64,000 nt of DNA, from the NCBI RefSeq assembly GCF_030733425.1, contig NZ_JASHIZ010000019.1, positions 1 to 64,000 on the forward strand, in the 5' to 3' direction. Origin of the DNA: Roseovarius sp. MMSF_3350. Its GTDB lineage: Bacteria; Pseudomonadota; Alphaproteobacteria; Rhodobacterales; Rhodobacteraceae. The notes under the pieces were generated by a model, which did not search any database, had not been told where the DNA came from, and was given only the letters and a program-made list of their open reading frames with translations. Shown one piece after another: positions 1-7,458 of the stretch. The translations under genes and the position numbers were made by a program. The stretch's first letter is position 1. Each line of letters begins with the position of its first letter.

Positions 1-62
1 TGGGCGTGGCGCGGGAACTGACCGGGCGGTCGACCTTCCGTCTCTACGGGATCACGTCATGA
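1..62 (+). CDS. DUF1403 family protein, C-terminal end only
   Basis: Only the last 19 codons lie in the window, ending ELTGRSTFRLYGITS then TGA. They match the end of the better preserved copy at 23102-23560 (ELTGRDTFRLYGV), which is how the family is recognised. The stop codon overlaps the start of the next gene (ATGA at 59-62), so the two are translationally coupled. DUF1403 proteins are uncharacterised and commonly sit beside ScpB-like genes on alphaproteobacterial accessory replicons. The rest of the gene lies left of the window. Confidence 0.7.
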   Translation, partial: GVARELTGRSTFRLYGITS

Positions 63-658
63 GTGTTGCGACCAGGAAACAGAAGTCAGCGGATGATGGC
101 CACGCCCACTTCGACCGGGAGCTTGACGACCTTCCCCCGAAGTTGCGTTGGCGCGAATGGATGGGTCGGATCGAGGCAGTGCTCTTCGCCAGCGCGAAGC
201 CGGTTGGTCGCGACGACCTGGCCCGCGTGGTGGGGCAGGGGGCGTCGGTCGAGATGCTGATCGACGACATCCAAGCCGAGTTGACCGGCCGTCCCTACGA
301 ACTGACTCAAGTTGCTGGCGGCTGGATGTTCCAAACGAAGACCCAGTTCGCGGATGCGATCAAGGCTGCGGCCGACCTTGGCGAGCATTCGCTGGCCTTC
401 ACCGAGATGGAAATGGGCGTGCTCTGCGCCGTCGCCTATCACCAGCCGATCGACCGGGCGGGGCTGGCAGACATCTTTGGCAAGGAGGTCAGCCGCGATC
501 TGTTGGCCCGGCTACGCTACAAGGACCTGATTGCATCTGGGCCGCGGTCACCGCGCCCGGGTGCGCCGCATACTTTCGTAACGACAGAGACGTTCCTCGT
601 GACCTTCGATCTGCAGAGCTTACGGGACCTTCCGGAGCTGGACCTGTCAGACACTTGA
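59..658 (+). CDS. ScpB-like segregation/condensation protein
   Basis: The 199-residue product has the winged-helix layout of ScpB, with the segments RIEAVLFASAKPV, QVAGGWMFQTK, VAYHQPIDRAGLADIFGKE and GPRSPRPGAPHTFVTT. Genuine ScpB bridges ScpA and SMC in chromosome condensation. No scpA or smc gene is nearby, so this is an accessory paralogue and its role is unknown. It starts inside the stop of the DUF1403 gene. A second copy at 24270-24872 is similar over its whole length. A role in maintaining the element is only inference from context. Confidence 0.75.
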   Translation: MSVATRKQKSADDGHAHFDRELDDLPPKLRWREWMGRIEAVLFASAKPVGRDDLARVVGQGASVEMLIDDIQAELTGRPYELTQVAGGWMFQTKTQFADAIKAAADLGEHSLAFTEMEMGVLCAVAYHQPIDRAGLADIFGKEVSRDLLARLRYKDLIASGPRSPRPGAPHTFVTTETFLVTFDLQSLRDLPELDLSDT

Positions 659-812
659 CGTCCGAAATATGCAGGAATCTGGACACGTAGCGCCGCCTGC
701 TTTCAATCGGTCGCGCTCTGACTTTCAATCAGCCGGCGACTTAAGAGGAATTGAGGTCCACGGGTATCAGGTTGCTACACGGCGTTGTCGCCGTGAGGCA
801 TAAAATTGAACT

Positions 813-866
813 CTATAACTCAAAAATAGTCTATATGTGAGTTATAGAAAGGAGTTCTATAGCTCA
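813..866. promoter_or_regulatory. Three copies of an operator-like 10-mer before the fic gene
   Basis: CTATAACTCA at 813-822 is repeated as its exact reverse complement at 838-847 (TGAGTTATAG), giving a perfect 10-bp inverted repeat with a 15-base gap. A third, direct copy with one change (CTATAGCTCA) lies at 857-866, touching the fic start codon. The ribosome-binding site AAAGGAG (848-854) sits between copies two and three, so a bound protein would block initiation. The likely ligand is the Fic protein itself through its C-terminal winged helix, or an unlinked regulator. Confidence 0.6.
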
Positions 867-1981
867 TGGCATGGAACTGGCAGGTACCCGGTTGGCCGAA
901 TTTCCGGTACGACGATGCAGAGCTTGCGCCACTCGAGCAGCGGTTCCTGCTGTCGTCAGGCGAAATCCTGGGTGCCGTTCAGCATGTCAATTCGGCAGAG
1001 CGTGATCAACTCCGCATCGACCTACTGAGCGATGAGGCCATGAAAACTAGCGCCATCGAAGGCGAGATACTGGACCGGCGCAGCGTGCAGTCCTCGCTGC
1101 GCCGACATCTCGGATTGGGACCGGACAATTATCCGAACAAACCTCGGGAACAGGGTGTGGCTGAGATGATGGTCGACGTCTACTCGACCTATGCCGAGCC
1201 CCTAACGCACGACACCCTGTTTCGGTGGCACGGGATGCTTTTGTCATTCGATAAACGCTTGGAGACCATCGGGTCGTACCGGCGACACGAGGATGCCATG
1301 CAGATCGTCTCGGGTCGTCTTGATCGCCCCGTCGTGCATTTTGAGGCTCCGCCATCTGCGCAGGTTCCGGATGAGATGGACCGGTATATCGACTGGTTCA
1401 AACGGACCGGGCCGGGTGCCGAAGAGCCCCTGCCAGCGTTGACGCGCGCCGGTCTCAGTCATCTCTACTTTGAAAGCATCCATCCGTTTGAAGATGGGAA
1501 TGGTCGTTTGGGTCGGGCCCTGGCCGAAAAGTCCCTGGCTCAGAACATTGGGCAGCCGAGCCTGATCGCGCTGGCCTTCACCATCGAGCGAAAACGCAAG
1601 GACTATTACAATCAGCTTGAGCGGCACCAGAAGACGCTAGATGTCACGCCTTGGCTGGTGTGGTTTGCAGAGATCGTTCTGGAAGCGCAGCAGGTCACCC
1701 TCGACCGCGTGGGCTTTTTCATTGCCAATGCACATTTCTATGACCGGTATCGCGACGCGTTGAATGAAAGGCAGGCCAAGGTTATCGAGCGCATGTTCCG
1801 CGAGGGGCCGGATGGGTTCAAAGGTGGCCTGAGTGCGGAGAACTATATTTCGATCTCCGGAACATCGCGAGCAACCGCGACCAGGGACCTACAGGAACTA
1901 GTCGAGATTGGTGCCCTAACGCGTACTGGCGAACGCCGATACACACGGTACTGGCTTAAGCTCAAAGGGCCGGGTGGATAG
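866..1981 (+). CDS. Fic family protein (probable AMP transferase)
   Basis: The 371-residue product carries the Fic motif HPFEDGNGRLGR at about residues 206-217, the active-site loop that moves AMP or another phosphate group onto target hydroxyls. An inhibitory helix motif TSAIEG lies N-terminal at about residues 61-66, which makes this a class II Fic protein whose own helix keeps it off. The N-terminus resembles DUF4172. The last 60 residues look like a winged helix (ISISGTSRATATRDLQELVEIGAL), as in Fic proteins that bind DNA and control their own expression. The start ATG follows AAAGGAG. Neighbouring plasmid maintenance genes suggest a toxin-like or stress role; the target is unknown. Confidence 0.88.
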   Translation: MAWNWQVPGWPNFRYDDAELAPLEQRFLLSSGEILGAVQHVNSAERDQLRIDLLSDEAMKTSAIEGEILDRRSVQSSLRRHLGLGPDNYPNKPREQGVAEMMVDVYSTYAEPLTHDTLFRWHGMLLSFDKRLETIGSYRRHEDAMQIVSGRLDRPVVHFEAPPSAQVPDEMDRYIDWFKRTGPGAEEPLPALTRAGLSHLYFESIHPFEDGNGRLGRALAEKSLAQNIGQPSLIALAFTIERKRKDYYNQLERHQKTLDVTPWLVWFAEIVLEAQQVTLDRVGFFIANAHFYDRYRDALNERQAKVIERMFREGPDGFKGGLSAENYISISGTSRATATRDLQELVEIGALTRTGERRYTRYWLKLKGPGG

Positions 1982-2431
1982 TGCATTGTCGGCAGGAAGG
2001 GGCGGGCAGCGGTCCCTAGCTGCGGGTGGCGCCAAGTTCCGCTGTTCGGGACATTCCAGACCTTCATCAAGACTATTCAAAAATGCAAACGTTCCAGACC
2101 GGACATTCATGCCCTCTGTAGCGGAGCTCCGCTCTAAGTTTAAAACGTAAGTTGCTCGAAACCAAAGTTTGCAGATGCAGCAGTGCATCGACCGAGACTG
2201 TCGGCTGCAACGTCGCAAAACGGATGTTTCGTCTCTTTTTCGATTGCACGCGGAAGAATGAAGCGAAAATCTGACGAAAAGAGCGTTCGCGTGCCACATC
2301 CAAGTGACGGCGCAATTAGAGGCCTGACGTGGTACACTCATCTGCAATAGCGATTCTCCAATAGTTGTTTTCGTCGCGCATCGAAAAGGCGCGGCAGTTG
2401 CTCGAATTAAATTTGGGTCTGGGAGGAAATC
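1982..2431. other. Non-coding stretch between fic and the Mo-hydroxylase genes
   Basis: No convincing gene was seen on either strand in these 450 bases; the possible minus-strand reading frames are fragmented and resemble nothing known. The right end carries the leader of the next operon, with a clear ribosome-binding site (GGGAGGAAATC) directly before 2432. A promoter is expected here but no convincing -35/-10 pair could be fixed. Confidence 0.4.
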
Positions 2432-2884
2432 ATGACCAAAATCATGCTTAACGGCTCGGAGACGGAGTTCTCCGAAGATCCTGCAATGCCGCTGCTCTGG
2501 GCGATACGCGACATAGCTGGCTTGCCCGGTACGAAATACGGATGTGGTGCAGGTCTTTGCGGGGCTTGTACGGTTCATGTCGACGGTATGGCGCAGAAAT
2601 CCTGTCAGCTCACGCTGTCCGACGTTGAAGGGCGTGAGGTGACTACGATCGAGGGTCTTGATCCAGATGGCAACCACGCGCTCCAGATCGCCTGGCGTGA
2701 CCTCAACGTACCGCAATGCGGGTTCTGCCAAACCGGACAGATCATGCAAGCCGCCTCGCTGCTATCCGAAAACCCCAAGCCAACCGACGAGGAAATCCTG
2801 ACTTCGATGTCCGGCAATGTCTGTCGCTGCGGATGTTACCAGAGGATCGTCGACGCGGTCCGTCTCGCGAGCACAGGGAGCTGA
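2432..2884 (+). CDS. (2Fe-2S)-binding subunit of a molybdenum hydroxylase (IorA type)
   Basis: The 150-residue protein has the two [2Fe-2S] clusters of the xanthine-oxidase family. The plant-ferredoxin-type site is YGCGAGLCGACTVH plus a later Cys (KSCQL), and the helical-domain site is CGFCQTGQ with CRCGC. Length and order match the small subunit of isoquinoline 1-oxidoreductase. It carries electrons from the molybdenum centre of the partner encoded 3 bases downstream to an external acceptor, since no FAD subunit is encoded. There is a strong GGGAGG ribosome-binding site. The substrate (an N-heterocycle or an aldehyde) cannot be read from sequence. Confidence 0.92.
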   Translation: MTKIMLNGSETEFSEDPAMPLLWAIRDIAGLPGTKYGCGAGLCGACTVHVDGMAQKSCQLTLSDVEGREVTTIEGLDPDGNHALQIAWRDLNVPQCGFCQTGQIMQAASLLSENPKPTDEEILTSMSGNVCRCGCYQRIVDAVRLASTGS

Positions 2885-2887
2885 GCC

Positions 2888-5185
2888 ATGTTGAAATTTA
2901 TTGACCCTCTTGCCGCAACAAGCGAAACGGTCCACTTGACCAAGATCTCCCGTCGGGGCTTCCTCGGAACGACAGGCGCGTTCGCGCTTGCGGCTTATGC
3001 TTTCCCAGCCAGTTCCTTTGACACTTATCCGACCGGAGCTACCGGCATGGCGAACGGCATCGTCGAAGACCCTCTGATCTTCGTTTCGATAGACGCCGAC
3101 GGCATCGTAACGCTGGTGGCGCATCGTTCCGAGATGGGCACCGGCAGCCGGACCTCGATCCCCATGGTGATGGCAGATGAGATGGAGGCCGACTGGTCGC
3201 GCGTGAAGATCGTCCAGGCCCCCGGCGACGAGCCGAAATATGGTAACCAGGACACGGACGGGTCACGCTCGATGCGGCACCATATTCAAATGGCGCGCAA
3301 GATCGGCGGTTCTGTCAGAACCATGCTGGCGCGTGCCGCTGCGCAGGAATGGGGCGTGGAGCCTGATCAGGTCACGGTCGAGATGCACGAGGTCAAAGGC
3401 CCTGGAGGCCAGACAGCTGGTTTCGGAGACCTTGCAGAGGCCGCGATGAGCCAGCCCGTGCCGCCGCACGAAGAGATCGCCTACAAGACGGAGGACCAGT
3501 TCCGTTATATCGGCAAGGGCGAGGTTCAGATCACGGACCTTCACGACATCACAACAGGCAAAGCCACCTACGGCGCCGACGTGACACTTGACGGCATGAA
3601 ATTCGCCGTCATCGCCCGGTCGCCCGTGGTGGGTGGCAAGGCTATCTCCTTTGATGCCACCGAGGCACTCAACATCCCAGGTGTGGAGAGCGTGCAAGAG
3701 CTGCCATATGGGGGCCTCGGGCAAAAGTTTGCGCCCCTTGGCGGCATTGCCGTGATTGCGACCAATACATTCGCGGCGATCAAAGGACGTGACGCGCTCG
3801 AAATCGAATGGGAGTCCGGAGAGCATGGGAGTTACAACTCCGATTCCTACATGCAGGAGCTGATCGCCACCTCTGAGAAACCAGGCACCAGTGCGCGTAC
3901 GCAAGGGGACGTCGATGGTGCCCTTGCCTCCGCAGACAAGGTCTTTGCGCGCACGTACACGCAAGCCCACATGGCGCATATCCCGATGGAGCCACCGGCC
4001 GCGCTCGCCAATTACACTGACGAGGGGCTGGAAATCTGGGCGCCAGTCCAAAGCCCCTACACCACCAGGACCGACACGGCGAAGGCCTTGGGACTGGACC
4101 CGGAAAAGGTCCGGGTCAACGTCACGCTTCTGGGGGGCGGCTTCGGACGGAAATCGAAAGCCGACTTCGTGACCGAAGCTGCGCTTTTGTCCAAGGCCGT
4201 GGGCGCGCCTGTCAGGGTGCAGTGGACGCGCGAGGATGACGTACAACACTCGTTCTATCATACGACCTCGGCAGAACGGATCGAGGTGGCACTCGATGCG
4301 GACAATAAGGTTACGGGATGGCTGCACAGGTCGGTCGCGCCATCAATACTGTCGACGTTCGCTCCGGACGAAGGCAACGTCCTGCCGCTGGAGCAAGGGA
4401 TGGGCCTGAATGACTTGCCGTTCGACATCGCGAACATCCGATGCGAAAGCGGCAAGGCACTGGCCCACACAAGAATTGGCTGGTTCCGTGCCGTCTCGAA
4501 CATACCGCACGCCTGGGCGATCGGCTCATTCGTTGGAGAACTGGCTGCGGAGCTTGGAAAAAACCAGAGAGAGATGTGGCTCGAACTGATCGGTGAGCCC
4601 CGTCAGCTTGATCCAGCGGCGGCCGGACTGCCCGATAACTTCTGGAACTACGGCGAGCCTATGACAGAGTTTCCGATAGAGACGGGACGACTCGCCAAAG
4701 TGCTGAACGTCGCTGCCGACGGAATCGGCTACGGCAAGGAGCTCCCGGAGGGCGAAGGTATCGGCCTTGCTGTCCACCGGAGCTTCGTGTCCTATGTCGC
4801 GGCCGCTGCACGCGTGAAAATCGTGGATGGCAGGATAACGGTGCCTGAAATGCACATGGCGATCGATTGTGGCTTCTGCGCCAATCCGGAGCGGGTTGAA
4901 AGCCAGATGCAGGGCGCAGCCGTGATGGGTATGACGGTGGCTTTGCATTCCGGTATCACGTACCGGGATGGCGCAGTGGTGGAATCCAATTTCTACGATT
5001 ACGATGTGGTACGCTCAGATAACTATCCTTCGGTCACCACCCACATAATGCCTCATCCGTTTTCCGTGCATGCCACCGGCGTCGGAGAGCCAGGTGTGCC
5101 GCCTGTACCGCCTGCAGTGGCAAACGCTCTCTTTGAAGCGACCGGGGAAAGGAAACGCGACCTGCCGATCGGGACAACTGTCTGA
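2888..5185 (+). CDS. Molybdopterin-binding subunit of a Mo hydroxylase (IorB type)
   Basis: The 765-residue catalytic subunit is of the size expected for IorB-like proteins. A twin-arginine export signal (SRRGFLGTTGAFALAAYAF, from about residue 22) indicates folding with cofactor in the cytoplasm and export to the periplasm, carrying the small subunit along. The GGGFGRKSK segment (near residue 415) is a conserved molybdopterin loop, and GVGEPGVPP near the C-terminus contains the catalytic base Glu. It hydroxylates an electron-poor carbon next to N or an aldehyde, using water. The gap to the small-subunit gene is 3 bases. No XdhC-type maturation gene is nearby, so insertion of the cofactor must use factors encoded elsewhere. 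Confidence 0.9.
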   Translation: MLKFIDPLAATSETVHLTKISRRGFLGTTGAFALAAYAFPASSFDTYPTGATGMANGIVEDPLIFVSIDADGIVTLVAHRSEMGTGSRTSIPMVMADEMEADWSRVKIVQAPGDEPKYGNQDTDGSRSMRHHIQMARKIGGSVRTMLARAAAQEWGVEPDQVTVEMHEVKGPGGQTAGFGDLAEAAMSQPVPPHEEIAYKTEDQFRYIGKGEVQITDLHDITTGKATYGADVTLDGMKFAVIARSPVVGGKAISFDATEALNIPGVESVQELPYGGLGQKFAPLGGIAVIATNTFAAIKGRDALEIEWESGEHGSYNSDSYMQELIATSEKPGTSARTQGDVDGALASADKVFARTYTQAHMAHIPMEPPAALANYTDEGLEIWAPVQSPYTTRTDTAKALGLDPEKVRVNVTLLGGGFGRKSKADFVTEAALLSKAVGAPVRVQWTREDDVQHSFYHTTSAERIEVALDADNKVTGWLHRSVAPSILSTFAPDEGNVLPLEQGMGLNDLPFDIANIRCESGKALAHTRIGWFRAVSNIPHAWAIGSFVGELAAELGKNQREMWLELIGEPRQLDPAAAGLPDNFWNYGEPMTEFPIETGRLAKVLNVAADGIGYGKELPEGEGIGLAVHRSFVSYVAAAARVKIVDGRITVPEMHMAIDCGFCANPERVESQMQGAAVMGMTVALHSGITYRDGAVVESNFYDYDVVRSDNYPSVTTHIMPHPFSVHATGVGEPGVPPVPPAVANALFEATGERKRDLPIGTTV

Positions 5186-5219
5186 GTACGGTGATACGGG
5201 GCGGGCCTGAAAAGATCCA

Positions 5220-5532
5220 AAATCGATGCTGAAGTCCGCGAAGCGGCGGCGAGGGTCAAGGCGCGATGTCGAGAACTGTATTCGTACCTGGCCAACAACT
5301 TCGATGCGCTCACCGATTATGGTTGGCGGTATCGGAATGGTTTAGCGATTTCATCCTCTCGCGCAGAAGGATGCGTCGATGAAATTGGAAATACTCGGAT
5401 GGGCAAACGGCAACGCATGAGATGGTCACCCAAAAGCGCGCATCACGTCGCCGTCACAAGAGCCGCTGTCCTCGATGGGCGATTGGCTGTCTCACAAATG
5501 ACAGCCTGACCCCCAAGTTTTGCCCACTCCCG
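5220..5532 (+). pseudogene. ISKra4-family transposase, 3' remnant (copy 1)
   Basis: The open frame from about 5220 to the stop at 5507-5509 reads like the C-terminus of ISKra4-family transposases, with SRAEGCVDEIGNTRMGKRQR and RWSPKSAHHVAVTRAAVLDG. The first three quarters of the transposase are missing. The piece ends in the element's right terminus (TGACCCCCAAGTTTTGCC... then CACTCCCG at 5525-5532), which recurs at 21684 and 25892. It lies 3' of the molybdenum hydroxylase operon and marks a recombination junction. Confidence 0.75.
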
Positions 5533-5678
5533 TCCCGGGTGTTATCCCAGAAACTTTCGGTGGGTCCGAGAGCCCAGGCTAATCCACTGGTCGAGCGCCC
5601 GCGCGGCGAACTTTAGGCCGTAATCGACACAGATGCTGTTCGGTAGATTTACAACGGCTAGACGCCGAAGTCCTTACG

Positions 5679-6014
5679 TCAGCTAGTCTGGTCATCGACC
5701 CGCGCACCGGGTGCATTGTATTTCACTGACGCGATTCCATTTTCTCGTGCTGACGCGCTGCCATAGGCCTCGCTGGTTCCTATGACTTGGCCGTTGCTTG
5801 CCTTGAGATTGAACATCGGCTTTCCTGCGGAATTGGTTTTACGCTCGTAGCGCTCGTCCAGGGGCGCATTCGATTTCACCGATGCGATGCCATTTTCGGC
5901 GCTGGATTTTTGTTCGTAGCCCTCGCTCCCCAAGATGATCTCTCCATTGCCCGCTTTCAGGCGGAAACGGAACTCTCCTGCCTTGTCTTGGAAAAGCTCG
6001 AATTTACCAGCCAT
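5679..6014 (-). CDS. YegP/DUF1508 family small protein
   Basis: The 111-residue product contains two tandem DUF1508 repeats, each starting with a strand such as FELFQDKAGEFRFRLKAGNG or a KPMFNLKASNG variant and ending in ENGIASVK-NAP. The fold is a small beta-rich two-repeat unit of unknown function, often stress-related. The start at 6014 was chosen over an upstream ATG at 6050 because AGGAG lies 8 bases before it and the protein then begins MAGKFELFQDK, as is usual for the family. It stands alone between IS pieces. Confidence 0.85.
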   Translation of the reverse strand: MAGKFELFQDKAGEFRFRLKAGNGEIILGSEGYEQKSSAENGIASVKSNAPLDERYERKTNSAGKPMFNLKASNGQVIGTSEAYGSASARENGIASVKYNAPGARVDDQTS

Positions 6015-6256
6015 ACAGAAATCTCCTGCGTCAATCTCATCGAGAGCCACAGTTGAAACGCCCTGAGAGCGATTGGCAAGGATAGATTTCTGTGCTCAGC
6101 CTCATCTGACCTAACCATTTTGATTGTTCGTGCATAATCGGCTTGGATCCTGAACTCATCGCAAACCCTAGGGGCGCTGCGCTCTCCGAGTGGCGTGGTC
6201 TCTGGGTGGCTTACCGGTCAATAACACTGCCCAAGCAATGACGTGACGAGTTAAAA

Positions 6257-7067
6257 AGGGATTGCCAACTAGTTTGCCGAGCGGGGCTTGGTTAGGCGTC
6301 GGGCATGAATATACCATCCACCATGCCGCGCCTGAAAGGCTACCGGTTTCCTCGTGAGGTCATCGCATATGCGGTCTGGGCCTACCATCGCTTTGCGCTC
6401 AGCACGGCAGATGCCGAGGATCTTCTTGCCGCTCGGGGTGTGGTGGTCAGCCGCGAAACGATCCGGAAATGGGTAAACCGCTTTGGGGCCCACTTCGCCG
6501 GTTGCATCAGGCGCGACAGACCGGATGCAGTCGACAAATGGCACCTGGATGAGGTCGTCATCCCAATCAACGGCAGAAAATACTGGCTCTGGCGAGCAGT
6601 TGACGCGAGCGGCGACGTGCTCGACATTCTCGTTCAGGCACAGCGGAACGCCAAGGCTGCAAGGCGTTTTCTGGCAAGGTTGATCAACCGATTCGGTGAA
6701 GCCCGTGTTGTGATCACGGATAAGTTGCGGAGCTATTTCAAGCCGATCCGGGACCTTGTACCGCGCGCGGATCATCGCGCACACAAGGGCTTGAACAACA
6801 TGATTGAAGGATCACATAGGCCAACACGAAAACGCGAGAAGCTAATGGGGCGGTTCAAATCGCCCCAACAGGCACAGAGATTTCTGGCTGCCCATGATCA
6901 GATCAACACCGTCTTTCGTCCGCGTCGCTTTCAACTTTCCGCTATCTCATATCGCCACGCCAGGGCGGACGCTTTCGACCTATGGCAAAGCTATACTGCC
7001 GAAATGACCGCCTGATAGGCAAAGCTCGCGATCCTCTCAGTCAGGTGGAAACAAGTTGGCAATCCCT
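6257..7067 (+). mobile_element. Complete IS6-family element with 14-bp terminal inverted repeats
   Basis: The element is bounded by AGGGATTGCCAACT at 6257-6270 and its exact reverse complement at 7054-7067, about 811 bp in all, with one transposase gene inside. No 8-bp target duplication is visible (GTTAAAAA on the left, TGATGAAC on the right), which suggests that adjacent deletion or recombination has occurred since insertion. The termini differ from those of the other IS6-type element at 24936-25768, so the two cannot form one composite transposon. Confidence 0.8.
6305..7015 (+). CDS. IS6-family transposase
   Basis: This 236-residue DDE transposase appears intact. The catalytic residues sit in WHLDE (about residue 79), VITDK (about 139) and NNMIEGSHR (about 168). 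An N-terminal helix-turn-helix (LAARGVVVSRETIRKWVNRFG) binds the ends. It moves by replicative cointegrate formation, which is typical of the family and explains the deletions around it. The start at 6305 gives MNIPSTMPRLKGYRFP. Confidence 0.92.
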   Translation: MNIPSTMPRLKGYRFPREVIAYAVWAYHRFALSTADAEDLLAARGVVVSRETIRKWVNRFGAHFAGCIRRDRPDAVDKWHLDEVVIPINGRKYWLWRAVDASGDVLDILVQAQRNAKAARRFLARLINRFGEARVVITDKLRSYFKPIRDLVPRADHRAHKGLNNMIEGSHRPTRKREKLMGRFKSPQQAQRFLAAHDQINTVFRPRRFQLSAISYRHARADAFDLWQSYTAEMTA

Positions 7068-7185
7068 GATGAACGCCTTCTGCGCGTCCGTGAACTTTGA
7101 CGTCTTCATGCGTATCCGCTCCTCTCCCAGCCAGGGATTCGATGCGGAAAACTCTAACCAAGATCGGGGGCATTTCAGGGGATCA

Positions 7186-7245
7186 CATCACAGAGCCGAC
7201 GCGTTCAATCTGTGGGAAGGTTATGCTGCCGAACTATCGGCCTGA
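7186..7245 (+). pseudogene. Second IS6-type transposase, C-terminal scrap
   Basis: The frame ending in the stop at 7243-7245 reads SHHRADAFNLWEGYAAELSA, clearly homologous to the C-terminus of the adjacent intact transposase (HARADAFDLWQSYTAEMTA) but not identical. It is the tail of a different IS6-family copy. The sequence between 7068 and 7186 shows no gene. Confidence 0.6.
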
Positions 7246-7306
7246 TTGCGCGGTCTCACGCTTATTCCAGTCCACGGCAGATAATTTGGCAATGCCCCAA
7301 TGCCGC

Positions 7307-7434
7307 CTCAACCCGGTTTCCTCTGACATTGCCCCCGGCTGGTTTTGAAATACTTGAATGGGTCGCGTTTTGTCATCCGGGCAGGCTAGGCCGCAGCCGA
7401 TTGCTTCTCAACCCGGTTTCCTTTGACAGTGCCC
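7307..7434. repeat. Pair of 28-bp direct repeats exactly 100 bp apart
   Basis: CTCAACCCGGTTTCCTCTGA... at 7307-7334 recurs at 7407-7434 with two mismatches. Read on the minus strand both begin GGGCA-TGTCA, like an IS6-family terminus, so they are probably the right ends of two related, now lost elements; the first would belong to the transposase scrap at 7186-7245. They lie just downstream of the 3' end of the acyl-CoA synthetase operon. Confidence 0.55.
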
Positions 7435-7458
7435 TGACACCGCCTACCTCGCCTACTG

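Noticed and set aside
1916..2749. A 277-codon minus-strand frame across the fic-iorA intergenic region
   Set aside because: It overlaps two well-supported plus-strand genes at its ends, has no ribosome-binding site or domain, and is low in conserved features.
7307..7434. A minimal CRISPR array
   Set aside because: There are only two repeats, the spacing is 72 bases, there is no cas gene, and the repeat resembles an IS terminus.
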